Shown here: positions 25,978-35,466 of the stretch, piece after piece
Position numbering within the stretch: position 1 is the first letter of the stretch
Layout of the letters: every line of letters begins with the position of its first letter
Assembly: GCA_016787565.1 (NCBI GenBank)
Contig: JAEUUG010000004.1
Coordinates: 451,827-515,826, forward strand
Direction of reading: 5' to 3'
DNA: 64,000 bases
From: Cyclobacteriaceae bacterium
GTDB taxonomy: Bacteria > Bacteroidota > Bacteroidia > Cytophagales > Cyclobacteriaceae
The notes under the pieces: model-generated
The model's database searches: none
What the model was told of the DNA's origin: nothing
Seen by the model: only the letters and a program-made list of their open reading frames with translations
Translations under genes and position numbers: made by a program

Positions 25978-27759
25978 TTAAACACTCCTGAGCAATTCTG
26001 TTCGGTACTTGGTTAATATACTTGATTTGGAGACAAAGCCTATATATTGTTTTTGATCAACAACGGGCAGATTCCACTGATTACCTTCATCAAACTTTCG
26101 TAGAATATCATGCAGATTGTCTTTTGATGTGATCACAAATTTTGGCTCTGTCATTAAGTCTTTAACGCGTGTTGTGGTGTAGAGCTCATGGTGAAAGATG
26201 ACGTTGCGAACATTATCCAGGTGAATAAGTCCCACAAGCTGCTTGTTGTCGGTTACTACAGGAAATGTGTTTCGCTTCGAGGTACTGATTATTTTCACTA
26301 ATCCTTCAAGCGTATCATCCGGCTTAACGGCTGAAAAATTAGTTTCAATCAACTCCGATAGTTCCAGTTTACTGAGTAAGTATTTATCCCGGTCATCTAC
26401 CATTACGTTAAGTCTTTTGGATAATTTTTTGGCTTCCATGCTGAGGGGTTCAACGTAGTGCGCAACGGTAACGCTGATGGCAGAAACAATCATCAGCGGA
26501 ATCATTAATTCATAGCCTCCGGTAATCTCTGCGATAAGGAAGATGGCGGTAAGTGGCGCATAGAAAACACCACTTAATATGCCTGCCATGGCTACGAGGG
26601 TAAAATTGGTTTCCGGTATAGTTGCTAAGCCGGTTAGGTTCACCAATCGGGCAAAAACAAAGCCCAGGTAGGCTCCTGTAAATAGAGAAGGGCCAAAGCT
26701 TCCACCATTTCCACCGGCACCAATGGTAACGGCCGCAGCAATAACTTTCAAAAGCATCAAGGCGCCCAGAAACAGCAGGAGCCCGGCATTATTTTGAAGT
26801 AGCGGACTGAGAATGCTTGTGGTCGTTAGTGCAGTTGGTTGAAGGTGTGAAATGGATTTGATCGATTCATAACCTTCACCGAAAAGCGGTGGAAATACAA
26901 CCATCATTATCAGCAATACTACTCCACCGATTAGAACTCTTGTCCAGGCATTTGCAATTCGCTTGAATCTAGTTTCAATCCATGTATAGGTTTGTGCATA
27001 GTATAGAGATAGGAGTCCGGCAAGAATACCCAGAACAATATAGTAGGGAACATTATGGTAGTTGAAGGGCTCCTGCAACGTAAACGAAAGCACAACACCT
27101 TCTTTCAAAATAATTTTTGATACCAATGCTCCACACGCAGCGGATATGATCAGAGGGATAAACGCAGCCGCTGTAACATCCGCGAGCAACACTTCTATCG
27201 CAAATAGAACACCGGCGATGGGGGAGTTAAATGCTGCAGCGATACCAGCGGAAGCGCCACACGCCAACAAAATGGTTCGCTCCTTGTACGACAGCTTATA
27301 AATCCTTCCGAAATTTGAGCCCAGTGCAGAGCCAGTACTCACCATGGGTGACTCCAATCCCACAGAACCACCAAAGCCAACAGTTAGTGCGCTGGTAACA
27401 AGGTGCGAATACATTTGAGAGGAGGGAATAATACTTGATTTCTTTGCAATGGCATAACTAATTTCAGCACTTCCTTTTTTGAATTCTCCTTTTAAAAAAA
27501 ACCGTATAAAAAAAACCGTGAGAGCAATACCGATCAGGGGCAATAGGGCTATAAAAAGGAACCCTTCCCAGCGACTGGGATATTTTGTTACCAGCAGATC
27601 AATGGTATGAACAAAATATTTCAAGAGCACAGCGGCCAGTCCGGAGCTAATCCCAACGATGATGCTGGCCAGGATAAAAAACTGTCGTGCAGAAAGTTTA
27701 TCGTGCAGATAGAGAATAGTTCTTCTGGGGATATTGTGGATTGTGTGTAACACTTTCAT
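25978..27759 (-). CDS. ClC-family chloride channel/transporter with C-terminal CBS pair
   Basis: A 593-residue protein with a ClC membrane domain (about 25-440) and two CBS domains (about 450-590). GSVGLESP carries the gating glutamate Glu136 (equivalent of E148 in E. coli ClC), and GNGGSFGPSLFTGA is the GxFxP motif of the anion pore. The first selectivity motif GSGIP is not recognisable; the sequence there reads GSAEIS. The CBS pair probably senses nucleotides. Whether it is a channel or a proton-coupled exchanger cannot be read from the motifs. Confidence 0.9.
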   Translation of the reverse strand: MKVLHTIHNIPRRTILYLHDKLSARQFFILASIIVGISSGLAAVLLKYFVHTIDLLVTKYPSRWEGFLFIALLPLIGIALTVFFIRFFLKGEFKKGSAEISYAIAKKSSIIPSSQMYSHLVTSALTVGFGGSVGLESPMVSTGSALGSNFGRIYKLSYKERTILLACGASAGIAAAFNSPIAGVLFAIEVLLADVTAAAFIPLIISAACGALVSKIILKEGVVLSFTLQEPFNYHNVPYYIVLGILAGLLSLYYAQTYTWIETRFKRIANAWTRVLIGGVVLLIMMVVFPPLFGEGYESIKSISHLQPTALTTTSILSPLLQNNAGLLLFLGALMLLKVIAAAVTIGAGGNGGSFGPSLFTGAYLGFVFARLVNLTGLATIPETNFTLVAMAGILSGVFYAPLTAIFLIAEITGGYELMIPLMIVSAISVTVAHYVEPLSMEAKKLSKRLNVMVDDRDKYLLSKLELSELIETNFSAVKPDDTLEGLVKIISTSKRNTFPVVTDNKQLVGLIHLDNVRNVIFHHELYTTTRVKDLMTEPKFVITSKDNLHDILRKFDEGNQWNLPVVDQKQYIGFVSKSSILTKYRTELLRSV

Positions 27760-27817
27760 AGCCTGACAGCAAGATAGGTATTGATACTCTTCTTTATAGA
27801 TGAATTTTCACGAACAC

Positions 27818-28504
27818 TCAGGCATTCCCATAAAATTTGAGAACAGGATCGCGCAAGCTTTTTATTTTATCGGAGCATAAATCGGCCACGGCACTGGCAA
27901 TTTCCTCAGGTGTTACCCAGTCCTTGAAATTGGCATCTGGCATTGCGTTGCGATTGGCAGGTGTGTCCAGTGTGCTGGGAACAATGACGGAGGTTATTAC
28001 ATTTTTTGAAGCGCCTTCTGCATTCAGGAGTTCAGCGAATTTAAAAATGAGTGATTTAGAGAGCGCATACGCAATCATATTTTTTCCATCGGCAGGTTGT
28101 AGAGCTGGCCGCGCACCGATCATAATTATTCGACCACCGTTAGGTTGCGTAAGCATTTTCTTAAAGATAGGCCTGCAAGCAAAAAATGTTGAATCAAAAT
28201 TGAGGCTTATCATTTTCTTCAAGGCCCTACCATCTGTTTCCAGCATGTTGCCCATTGCGAATCCTCCAACCAAAAGAAGGGCAGCATCGATGCGATCAGT
28301 TTCAGAAATAATTTTTTCTAGCGCAAGAGTTGTGGTGTGTTCATCCTGTAAGTCGATTTCAACAACAGCAGTATTCTTCGCTGTAAAGCCTAGGGTTGTT
28401 CCTGGCGGGATGATAGCAGTAACAGCATAACCATCGGAAGCAAATTTCTCAACACAGGCTTTGCCCAGGTTTCCGGAAGCACCGGTAACAATACTATTTT
28501 TCAT
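27818..28504 (-). CDS. Short-chain dehydrogenase/reductase
   Basis: A 228-residue SDR with the nucleotide-binding motif GASGNLGKA near the N-terminus, LLVGGFAMG in place of the NNAG segment, and a YALSK catalytic Tyr/Lys pair. The usual catalytic Ser is not obvious: IMIGARPALQ stands where ISS is expected. Substrate unknown. No close partner gene; ClC is 58 nt downstream on the same strand. Confidence 0.8.
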   Translation of the reverse strand: MKNSIVTGASGNLGKACVEKFASDGYAVTAIIPPGTTLGFTAKNTAVVEIDLQDEHTTTLALEKIISETDRIDAALLLVGGFAMGNMLETDGRALKKMISLNFDSTFFACRPIFKKMLTQPNGGRIIMIGARPALQPADGKNMIAYALSKSLIFKFAELLNAEGASKNVITSVIVPSTLDTPANRNAMPDANFKDWVTPEEIASAVADLCSDKIKSLRDPVLKFYGNA

Positions 28505-28700
28505 GGTCTGGATTTATAGTGAATTGATCCTCTTCTCCTTACAAAACACTGCTAAGATAATGCCTGGCCAAGGAACTTATTGCTGCCAGCCTCAGGTTCT
28601 TTTGTTGTCATGTTTTTACGATTTACAATAATTCTTTTTTACCCGCGTAGGGGTACCCATCTTTTCAATTGTCTAAGACCTGTAATTAACCAACCATGTT

Positions 28701-29345
28701 ATGAAAAAGCAATTCAAACTTTTGTTGATGGCAGCTACACTGTTACTGACAGCCAATGCTGGCTTCGCACAAAATCAATCCGAGATCAATACCCTGTTCA
28801 AGGGAAATATTCGCTCTTCCGGTTATGGAGCCATCCAAAATAAATTTACCACCATTAATGGCCAGTATGCTAATATGGTGGAAGCATATGGAGGGTGGTT
28901 TATTAACCGGAAGTTCATGCTCGGCATTGGTGGCGGGGCAGTGACTAACAATTTACCAGTTCCTGTACAGGACAGGGTAATTGGGCTGCTCGACTTAAGT
29001 TATATGTATACCCAATTTGGCATGTACTCCGAGTATGTGGTAAGCTCTAATAAAACCGTGCACCTGGTGTTTCAACTTTTTGCCGGCCCGGGGTTTACTG
29101 CGCAATATCAGCGGTATAATTGGGATGATCATCAAAACTATGAAGAGAACTACAATCACTATGATGAAAACTGGTTTACCGTAATAGAACCAGGCGTACA
29201 GGTAGAAGTGAATATTTTTAAATGGATGCGCTTTAGCCCGGGTATTTCTTACCGTTTTGCCAATGGTAGTAATGGCCTCGGATTATCGGATAATGACATC
29301 AGCGGAGCTTCCATTAATCTTGGGTTGAAGTTTGGAGGATTCTAG
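28701..29345 (+). CDS. Secreted outer-membrane beta-barrel-like protein
   Basis: A 214-residue protein with a signal peptide cut near GFA-QNQ. Alternating aromatic/polar strands (YGAIQNKFTTINGQYANMV, FSPGISYRFANGS) and a C-terminal strand INLGLKFGGF ending in Phe suggest a small barrel. A His/Asn/Tyr-rich loop (DDHQNYEENYNHYDENWF) may be exposed. No family recognised. It is preceded by a 196-nt AT-rich gap shared with the divergent SDR gene; I found no strong promoter there. Confidence 0.6.
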   Translation: MKKQFKLLLMAATLLLTANAGFAQNQSEINTLFKGNIRSSGYGAIQNKFTTINGQYANMVEAYGGWFINRKFMLGIGGGAVTNNLPVPVQDRVIGLLDLSYMYTQFGMYSEYVVSSNKTVHLVFQLFAGPGFTAQYQRYNWDDHQNYEENYNHYDENWFTVIEPGVQVEVNIFKWMRFSPGISYRFANGSNGLGLSDNDISGASINLGLKFGGF

Positions 29346-29358
29346 GCCTTCCAAACCT

Positions 29359-29407
29359 GTAACCAGCAACCAGCAACATTTTGGATAGATTGCAAGTTGC
29401 TGGTTAC
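29359..29407. repeat. Inverted repeat between convergent genes
   Basis: A perfect 12-bp inverted repeat (GTAACCAGCAAC 29359-29370 and GTTGCTGGTTAC 29396-29407) surrounds a 25-nt spacer containing TTGCAAGTTGC. It lies between two convergent stop codons and may act as a bidirectional terminator. Its core resembles the inverted repeat at 49218-49251. Confidence 0.6.
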
Positions 29408-29422
29408 TCCACATGAGAGTAT

Positions 29423-30823
29423 TCATCCAAAATTGAAATACGCCTTGGCGTTGTGATAACAAATGTCTGATACAATTTTGCCGAGCCATTTCTCATCTCC
29501 CGGCAATTCACCGTTTTCGACATCATTTCCAATCAGGTTGCAGAGAATTCTTCTAAAGTACTCATGGCGAGGATAGGATAGGAAGCTGCGCGAATCGGTT
29601 AGCATACCAATAAAGCAACTAAGTAGCCCCATGTTCGATAGGGTATTGAGCTGTTTTTCCATCCCGTCTTTCTGATCCAGAAACCACCAGGCTGAGCCAA
29701 ACTGAATTTTCCCTTTTACAGATCCATCATTGAAGTTACCAATCATGGTGGCCACTACTTCATTGGCTGCAGGATTCAGGTTATACAAAATTGTTTTAGC
29801 AAGTTGATTGGTGCTGTCCAGCTTATTTAAGAACAATGCAAGATTTTGCCCTTGTGCGAAATCACCAATAGAATCAAACCCTGTATCGGGACCTAGGGAT
29901 TTCATCATTCTTGAATTTGTATTCCGCAGTGCACCAAAATGAAATTGCTGCGTCCAGTTATTTTTATGGTATAGCCGGCCAAGTTCAATCAATACAGCGT
30001 ATTTGTAATCATGAACCTCTTTACTATTGAGTTTCGTTTTTGCTCTGATTTTTTTAAACAGCGTATGGGCGTCAACCTCCTGATCGGTATAGAAAAAATA
30101 TTCAAGTCCATGATCGGAAAGCCTGCATCCTAGCTGATGAAAAAAATTAATCCGCTTCTCCAATGCAATTATCAGGGATTCAAAATCAGACAGTATCGTT
30201 CCGGTTACGTGCTCCAGTTTATCGAGGTATTGGTTGTACGTATCGGGGTTTTCAACAGCAAATGCTTTGTCTGGGCGAAAAGTTGGTAAGACTTTAACCC
30301 CAACATTATTTAGTTTAATGGTAGTGTGGTGTTCAAGCGAATCGATCGGATCATCGGTTGTACCGATTACCTCAACCTTCATTTTTTGAATCAGTTTCTG
30401 AGTCGAGAATTCGGGGGCATTTAATTTTTCGTTGCAGCGGGTATAGATGCTGGCAGCGGTTTCAGGAGTCAACAGGTCATGCTCATCAAAGTACCGCGAC
30501 AATTCCAGGTGCGTCCAGTGGTAAAGTGGATTACGCACCGTAAAAGGAACGGTGTAGGCCCATTGATTAAATTTTTCAAGATCAGGCGCTGAACCGGTAA
30601 TGAATTTTTCTGCTATGCCTAGCGAACGCATTGCGCGCCACTTGTAATGATCGCCCTCCAGCCAGATGCGAGTTAGGTTTTCAAAAATTCTGTTGGATGC
30701 AATATCCGAAGGCGAGAGATGGCAATGGTAGTCAATGATGGGAAGATTCTTTGCATAGTCATGATACAGTTTTTTTGCAAAACTGCTTTGCAATAAAAAG
30801 TCATCTGAAATAAAATGTTTCAT
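29423..30823 (-). CDS. uxaC: Glucuronate isomerase (uronate isomerase)
   Basis: Converts D-glucuronate to D-fructuronate and D-galacturonate to D-tagaturonate, the first step of hexuronate catabolism. The 466-residue length and motifs are standard: NLPIDYHCHLSP with the metal-binding HCH, GTTDDPIDSLEHH, and the C-terminal SRSFLSYPRHEYFRRILC. It is second in a two-gene minus-strand unit, 18 nt downstream of uxaA and divergent from the rest of the uronate genes. Confidence 0.95.
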   Translation of the reverse strand: MKHFISDDFLLQSSFAKKLYHDYAKNLPIIDYHCHLSPSDIASNRIFENLTRIWLEGDHYKWRAMRSLGIAEKFITGSAPDLEKFNQWAYTVPFTVRNPLYHWTHLELSRYFDEHDLLTPETAASIYTRCNEKLNAPEFSTQKLIQKMKVEVIGTTDDPIDSLEHHTTIKLNNVGVKVLPTFRPDKAFAVENPDTYNQYLDKLEHVTGTILSDFESLIIALEKRINFFHQLGCRLSDHGLEYFFYTDQEVDAHTLFKKIRAKTKLNSKEVHDYKYAVLIELGRLYHKNNWTQQFHFGALRNTNSRMMKSLGPDTGFDSIGDFAQGQNLALFLNKLDSTNQLAKTILYNLNPAANEVVATMIGNFNDGSVKGKIQFGSAWWFLDQKDGMEKQLNTLSNMGLLSCFIGMLTDSRSFLSYPRHEYFRRILCNLIGNDVENGELPGDEKWLGKIVSDICYHNAKAYFNFG

Positions 30824-30841
30824 GGGTTAGCGTTATCCGGG

Positions 30842-32488
30842 TTATAGCGAGACTCCGCGTTTCCACGGAATAAAATCATCCTGCCGAAGTATTTCTGCTT
30901 TTGTTTTGATATGGCCACTGGCGACTTCAAGTATATAGTCGAGAATTTCTTCTCCAACTTCCTGAATAGTTTTTTCACCTGAAATCACAGCACCACTATC
31001 AAGGTCAATAATGTCAGGCATCCGGGCGGCAAGCGATGAGTTGGAAGAAATTTTAATTACGGGCGTAATGGGATTTCCGGTAGGAGTTCCCAGTCCTGTC
31101 GTGAATAGGATGATGTTACATCCGCTTCCGGTCATGGCGGTGGTACTTTCAACATCGTTGCCCGGAGTGCATAGTAAGGTAAGTCCGGGTTTTCGAATGT
31201 ACTCACCATAGTCTAGTACATCGGCAACTGGAGAAGTACCACCTTTCTTGGCAGCCCCGGCAGATTTGATTGCATCCGTGATCAATCCATCTTTTATGTT
31301 GCCTGGCGATGGATTCATATCAAACCCGGAGCCTGCCACAGCTGCTGCCTTAGCGTACGTGTGCATGAGGTGTATAAAGCGGTTGGCGGTATCGTCATCG
31401 GTGCAACGGTTTATCAGTTCTTGTTCTACTCCACACAGTTCAGGAAATTCAGACAATACTGTTTTTCCTCCCAATGCCACAACAAGGTCAGAAGCATGGC
31501 CAACAGCAGGGTTCGCAGAAATGCCCGAGAATCCATCTGAGCCTCCGCACTCTAACCCAATAACCAGTTTACTGAGGGGCGCAGGTTTTCGTTCTTGCTC
31601 ATCTGCTTTTATTAATGCCGAAAATGTCTGACGGATAGCCTGCACCAACAACTCCTCTTCGGTGCCGGCTTGTTGCTGTTCGAAAATTAAAAGTGGTTTC
31701 GAAAAATTTGGATTGTGGTGTTGCAACTTCTCCTTCAATATGCTGGTTTGCGCATGCTGACAACCCAGACTCAACACTGTAGCACCTGCTACATTAGGAT
31801 TATTAATGTATCCTGCCAACAGGGCACAAAGTGCTTCAGCATCTTGCCGTGTTCCGCCACAACCTCCTTCATGGCGTAAAAATTTAATACCATCAATGTT
31901 CCTGAATACTTTTTTTTCGTTTGATGTGCTAGCGTTTTCAAATGGTAACGAATGAATAGCATCGGGTTTACCTTGCTGAACCAGCGCTACAAGTTCTTGA
32001 ACATAATTTTTGTAGGCATTCGGTTTTGTAAATCCGAGGGCTTCTTCGAATGCTTGTTGAATGACCGTAACGTTACGGTTCTCGCAGAAAACCATGGGCA
32101 CTATAAGCCAATAGTTGGCAACGCCAACTTGTCCGTCATTACGGTGGTAGCCCATGAAGGTTTTGTTTCTCCAGCGGGTTACATCGGGTGGTAACCATGC
32201 TGTTGTTTTTGTTTTTCCTGTAAAAGAAGACGCCTCGTGCTTTACATTTTTTGTTGTTATTGCTCCGCCAGCCGCGATAGCTTGTGTAGCTTTTCCCACC
32301 AGGGTTCCATACATGATGATATCTTCTTCCGGTGCCATGTTCCGCTCGGTAAACTTATGCTTGGCTGGAATGCTATCGGTCAGAAGAATAGCGTTGTTTT
32401 CAAATACAATTTTTTCACCCGCTGGTAAGTCGCATAGCGCCACCAGAACATTATCATGCGGATGAATTTTCAGTATTTTAGTTTTCAT
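30842..32488 (-). CDS. uxaA: Altronate dehydratase
   Basis: Dehydrates D-altronate to 2-keto-3-deoxygluconate. The 548-residue protein contains an N-terminal SAF domain (about 1-90) fused to the catalytic region with HEGGCGGTRQD, SLGCQHAQT, GLECGGSDGFSG and CTPGNDVESTTAMTGSGCN, Cys-rich motifs of the UxaA/GarD family that bind iron. It heads the uxaA-uxaC unit. The altronate-producing enzyme UxaB is not present as a classical family member; see the SDR at 33624. Confidence 0.93.
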   Translation of the reverse strand: MKTKILKIHPHDNVLVALCDLPAGEKIVFENNAILLTDSIPAKHKFTERNMAPEEDIIMYGTLVGKATQAIAAGGAITTKNVKHEASSFTGKTKTTAWLPPDVTRWRNKTFMGYHRNDGQVGVANYWLIVPMVFCENRNVTVIQQAFEEALGFTKPNAYKNYVQELVALVQQGKPDAIHSLPFENASTSNEKKVFRNIDGIKFLRHEGGCGGTRQDAEALCALLAGYINNPNVAGATVLSLGCQHAQTSILKEKLQHHNPNFSKPLLIFEQQQAGTEEELLVQAIRQTFSALIKADEQERKPAPLSKLVIGLECGGSDGFSGISANPAVGHASDLVVALGGKTVLSEFPELCGVEQELINRCTDDDTANRFIHLMHTYAKAAAVAGSGFDMNPSPGNIKDGLITDAIKSAGAAKKGGTSPVADVLDYGEYIRKPGLTLLCTPGNDVESTTAMTGSGCNIILFTTGLGTPTGNPITPVIKISSNSSLAARMPDIIDLDSGAVISGEKTIQEVGEEILDYILEVASGHIKTKAEILRQDDFIPWKRGVSL

Positions 32489-32565
32489 TCAGTAAAACTG
32501 TTATTTTCAAGGGCGTTATTACGCTGTGCTAAAGTTAGAAAAGATTTTATCCATCTATCCATACC

Positions 32566-33615
32566 ATGAAGTTTAATCCGGTCTCTGCTGCTTTACTTTC
32601 TTATGGCATGTCCGGCAGTGTGTTTCATGCACCCTTATTGAGAGCCCATCCGGGTTTCAACCTAACGCATGTTGTTCAACGCAGTGAGCGTACGATACCC
32701 GATGAGTTGAGGGACGTAAAAATTTGCCGGCATATCGATGAAGTTATGCAACAAGAGGAAGTTGCATTGGTTATTGTGAACACACCAAATGAAACACATC
32801 TGGATTATGCCTCCCGGGCATTGGAAGCGGGTAAGCATGTTGTGGTTGAAAAACCTTTTACGGTCACCACTGCAGAAGCCGACAGACTGATTAATCTGGC
32901 TAGTAAAAAGAATAGAATACTCACGGTTTTCCAAAGCAGGCGTTGGGATGGTGACTTCATGACGGTGAAGCAAGTTGTAGAAAAGAATCTTGTTGGCAAG
33001 ATCGTGGAATTTGAAGCCCATTATGACCGGTTCAGAAACTATGTTGAAAGTAATTCCTGGAAAGAAGATCCTCAGCCCGGTGTAGGGATACTCTATAATC
33101 TCGGATCCCACATGCTTGATCAGGTTACTGTTTTGTTCGGTATGCCGGAAGCAATAGACGCCCGCATGGGTATACAGCGGCCGGGTGGAAGAGTAGATGA
33201 TTATTATGATATCCGGATGCAATACCGGGATATGCTGGTTATTCTTAAATCCAGTTATCTCGTGCGCGAAGAAGGTCCGCGGTATACGATCCATGGCGTA
33301 GATGGATCATTTGTGAAGTATGGCATTGATCCGCAAGAACAGGCTTTAAAAGAAAAAAAAATCCCTGGAAGCGAAGGCTGGGGAAAAGAATCAGCCGAAA
33401 TATGGGGCAAGCTAAATACCACACTACACCAACAGCATTTTGTAGGTAAACTGGAAACGGTGCATGGCAATTATCTGCATTTTTATGATAATGTTTACGC
33501 AGCGATACGCGAAGGAAAGCCACTGGAGGTGAAACCCGAGCAAGCCCGACAAGTTATTCAATTGATTGAAGCTTGCCAGGAAAGTAACCAACTACGAAAA
33601 GCAATTAAAATTTAA
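32566..33615 (+). CDS. Gfo/Idh/MocA-family oxidoreductase
   Basis: A 349-residue NAD(P)-dependent sugar oxidoreductase. It has an N-terminal Rossmann fold, the EKPF motif (VVVEKPFTVT) with the catalytic Lys, and a C-terminal alpha/beta domain with GSHMLDQ. The glycine-rich loop reads YGMSGSVFHAP, as in a subset of the family. It starts the plus-strand uronate unit, 9 nt before the SDR gene. It could reduce or oxidise a uronate-related sugar; the substrate is not decided. Confidence 0.85.
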   Translation: MKFNPVSAALLSYGMSGSVFHAPLLRAHPGFNLTHVVQRSERTIPDELRDVKICRHIDEVMQQEEVALVIVNTPNETHLDYASRALEAGKHVVVEKPFTVTTAEADRLINLASKKNRILTVFQSRRWDGDFMTVKQVVEKNLVGKIVEFEAHYDRFRNYVESNSWKEDPQPGVGILYNLGSHMLDQVTVLFGMPEAIDARMGIQRPGGRVDDYYDIRMQYRDMLVILKSSYLVREEGPRYTIHGVDGSFVKYGIDPQEQALKEKKIPGSEGWGKESAEIWGKLNTTLHQQHFVGKLETVHGNYLHFYDNVYAAIREGKPLEVKPEQARQVIQLIEACQESNQLRKAIKI

Positions 33616-33623
33616 AAATAGAA

Positions 33624-34454
33624 ATGACAAACACGTATTTGAGTAACCTTTTTGGATTGAAAGATAAGGTTGCACTGGTAACCGGAGGAACAGGAGTGCT
33701 GGGTAGTGCAATGTGTAAATCGTTGGCCATGGCAGGTGCCAGGGTGGCGATATTGGGAAGAAGGAAAGCAGCAGCCGATGCATTAGCTGAAGAAATCATA
33801 GCACACGGAGGAGAGGCCATTGGAATTTCTGCTGATGTTCTGGATCGTAGTCAACTGGAGAGTGCTAAGGAAATTATTTTGCAACGCTTCGGCACCCTCG
33901 ATATTTTAGTGAATGCAGCCGGTGGAAATATTCCAGGAGCTGTGGTGCAACCCGATAAAACTTTTCTGGATCTGAAGATGGATGATTTTCAGCGCGTGGT
34001 AGAATTGAACCTGAACGGTACAGTGTTACCCGCACAAGTTTTTGGCGAAATATTGATCCGTCATAAGAAAGGCGTTATCATCAATATTTCTTCCATGACG
34101 GCTTATCGCCCGCTTACCCGTGTTGTGGGGTATGGTGTGGCAAAGTCAGCGATCAGCAATTTCACACAATGGCTGGCGGTAGAACTGGTAAAAAAATTTG
34201 GTGAAGGTATTCGCGTAAATGCCATTGCGCCCGGATACTTTCTGACCGAGCAAAACCGCAATCTCCTGACCCATACAGATGGTAGCCTTACTGCCCGTGG
34301 CCAGGCCATTATTCAAAGTACTCCGTATGGACGCTTTGGTGAGCCCGATGAATTGTGCGGTACCTTGCTTTGGCTTTGTTCAGATGCATCAAAGTTTGTT
34401 ACCGGAGTAATTGTTCCGGTAGACGGTGGCTGCACTTCGTACGCTGGCGTGTAG
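33624..34454 (+). CDS. SDR-type hexuronate (fructuronate/tagaturonate) reductase
   Basis: A 276-residue short-chain dehydrogenase with TGGTGVLG at the nucleotide site, NAAGGNIPG, and the YGVAK catalytic pair. The insertion containing KTFLDLKMDDFQRVV and the ending VPVDGGCTSYAGV resemble SDR-type D-mannonate oxidoreductases (UxuB-like) rather than ordinary ketoacyl reductases. In this cluster it should reduce fructuronate to mannonate or tagaturonate to altronate. Because UxaA is present and no mannonate dehydratase is seen here, the second role is attractive. Start 9 nt after the previous stop. Confidence 0.8.
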   Translation: MTNTYLSNLFGLKDKVALVTGGTGVLGSAMCKSLAMAGARVAILGRRKAAADALAEEIIAHGGEAIGISADVLDRSQLESAKEIILQRFGTLDILVNAAGGNIPGAVVQPDKTFLDLKMDDFQRVVELNLNGTVLPAQVFGEILIRHKKGVIINISSMTAYRPLTRVVGYGVAKSAISNFTQWLAVELVKKFGEGIRVNAIAPGYFLTEQNRNLLTHTDGSLTARGQAIIQSTPYGRFGEPDELCGTLLWLCSDASKFVTGVIVPVDGGCTSYAGV

Positions 34455-34466
34455 ATTAAAAAGAGC

Positions 34467-35462
34467 ATGAAGAAAATTATCACATTCGGGGAAATCATGA
34501 TGCGGTTGTCGACACCCGGGTATTTACGGTTCGTTCAGGCCGATCAGTTTAATGTGTTATATGCAGGATCGGAAGCTAACGTAGCGGTTTCACTTTCATA
34601 CCTTGGTCTGCCGGCTGAACATGTTACGCGTTTTCCTGATAATGATTTTGGACTGGCAGCCACACAATCGTTAAAACGTTATGGAGTTTGTACAGATCAT
34701 ATTTTGTATGGTGATGAACGAATCGGAGTATACTTTTTAGAAAACGGGTCAATGCAACGATCCTCAACGATTATTTATGATCGTTTTGATTCTGCCTTTG
34801 CGCACATTCAACCCGGCATGATAGATTGGGACACCATCATGAAAGAGGCTTCATGGTTTCACTGGACAGGCATTACGCCCGCGTTGTCGCAAGGTGCGGC
34901 TGATGTTTGCCGCGAAGCGATTGAGTCGGCCAGAAAAAATGGAGCAACAGTTTCCGGTGATATTAATTATAGACGCAACCTTTGGCAGTATGGAAAATCG
35001 GCCCGCGATGTGATGCCGGCCTTGATTGAATCAACAGATGTTGTGGTAGCCGGTATTGCCGATATGGAAAATTGTGCCGGTATTTCAGGTGATACAATGG
35101 AAGAAGCCAGCATTAAATTCATGAAAACTTTTCCAAACACAAAAAAGATTTCAACAACGATACGGAAGTCCATTAGTTCTTCTCACAATAAAATAGCTGC
35201 AGTACTCTGGTCGGGCAAGGAACTTATTCAATCAAAAGAATATGACCTTACCCATATTGTCGATCGTGTCGGATCGGGAGATGCTTTCATGGCTGGTCTT
35301 GTCTATGGCATGATAAAGAAATGGAGCGACCAGCAAACAATCGAATTTGCAACAGCCGCCTGTGCATTGAAACATGCCGTTGCAGGTGATGTTAATTTGG
35401 TAACAGCCCAGGAGATTGAAGCACTGGTTTGCGGAGAGAACGTAGGAAAATTATTACGCTAA
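34467..35462 (+). CDS. kdgK: 2-keto-3-deoxygluconate kinase
   Basis: A 331-residue PfkB-family kinase that phosphorylates KDG at O6. It begins with ITFGEIMMRLSTPG and AGSEANVAVSLSYLG and ends with the ATP-binding/catalytic motif DRVGSGDAFMAGL, where the Asp of GSGD is the base. Pathway context (uxaA upstream in the pathway, eda directly downstream with a 4-nt gap) supports KDG as substrate over fructose. Confidence 0.92.
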   Translation: MKKIITFGEIMMRLSTPGYLRFVQADQFNVLYAGSEANVAVSLSYLGLPAEHVTRFPDNDFGLAATQSLKRYGVCTDHILYGDERIGVYFLENGSMQRSSTIIYDRFDSAFAHIQPGMIDWDTIMKEASWFHWTGITPALSQGAADVCREAIESARKNGATVSGDINYRRNLWQYGKSARDVMPALIESTDVVVAGIADMENCAGISGDTMEEASIKFMKTFPNTKKISTTIRKSISSSHNKIAAVLWSGKELIQSKEYDLTHIVDRVGSGDAFMAGLVYGMIKKWSDQQTIEFATAACALKHAVAGDVNLVTAQEIEALVCGENVGKLLR

Positions 35463-35466
35463 GCCT

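Noticed and set aside
27837..28430. 197-aa open frame on the plus strand
   Set aside because: It runs fully antisense to the SDR gene, has Ser/Ala/Arg-biased composition and no domain; a shadow of the SDR codons.
32662..33294. 210-aa open frame on the minus strand
   Set aside because: Antisense to the Gfo/Idh/MocA gene, which has clear motifs; no family and no promoter for the antisense frame.
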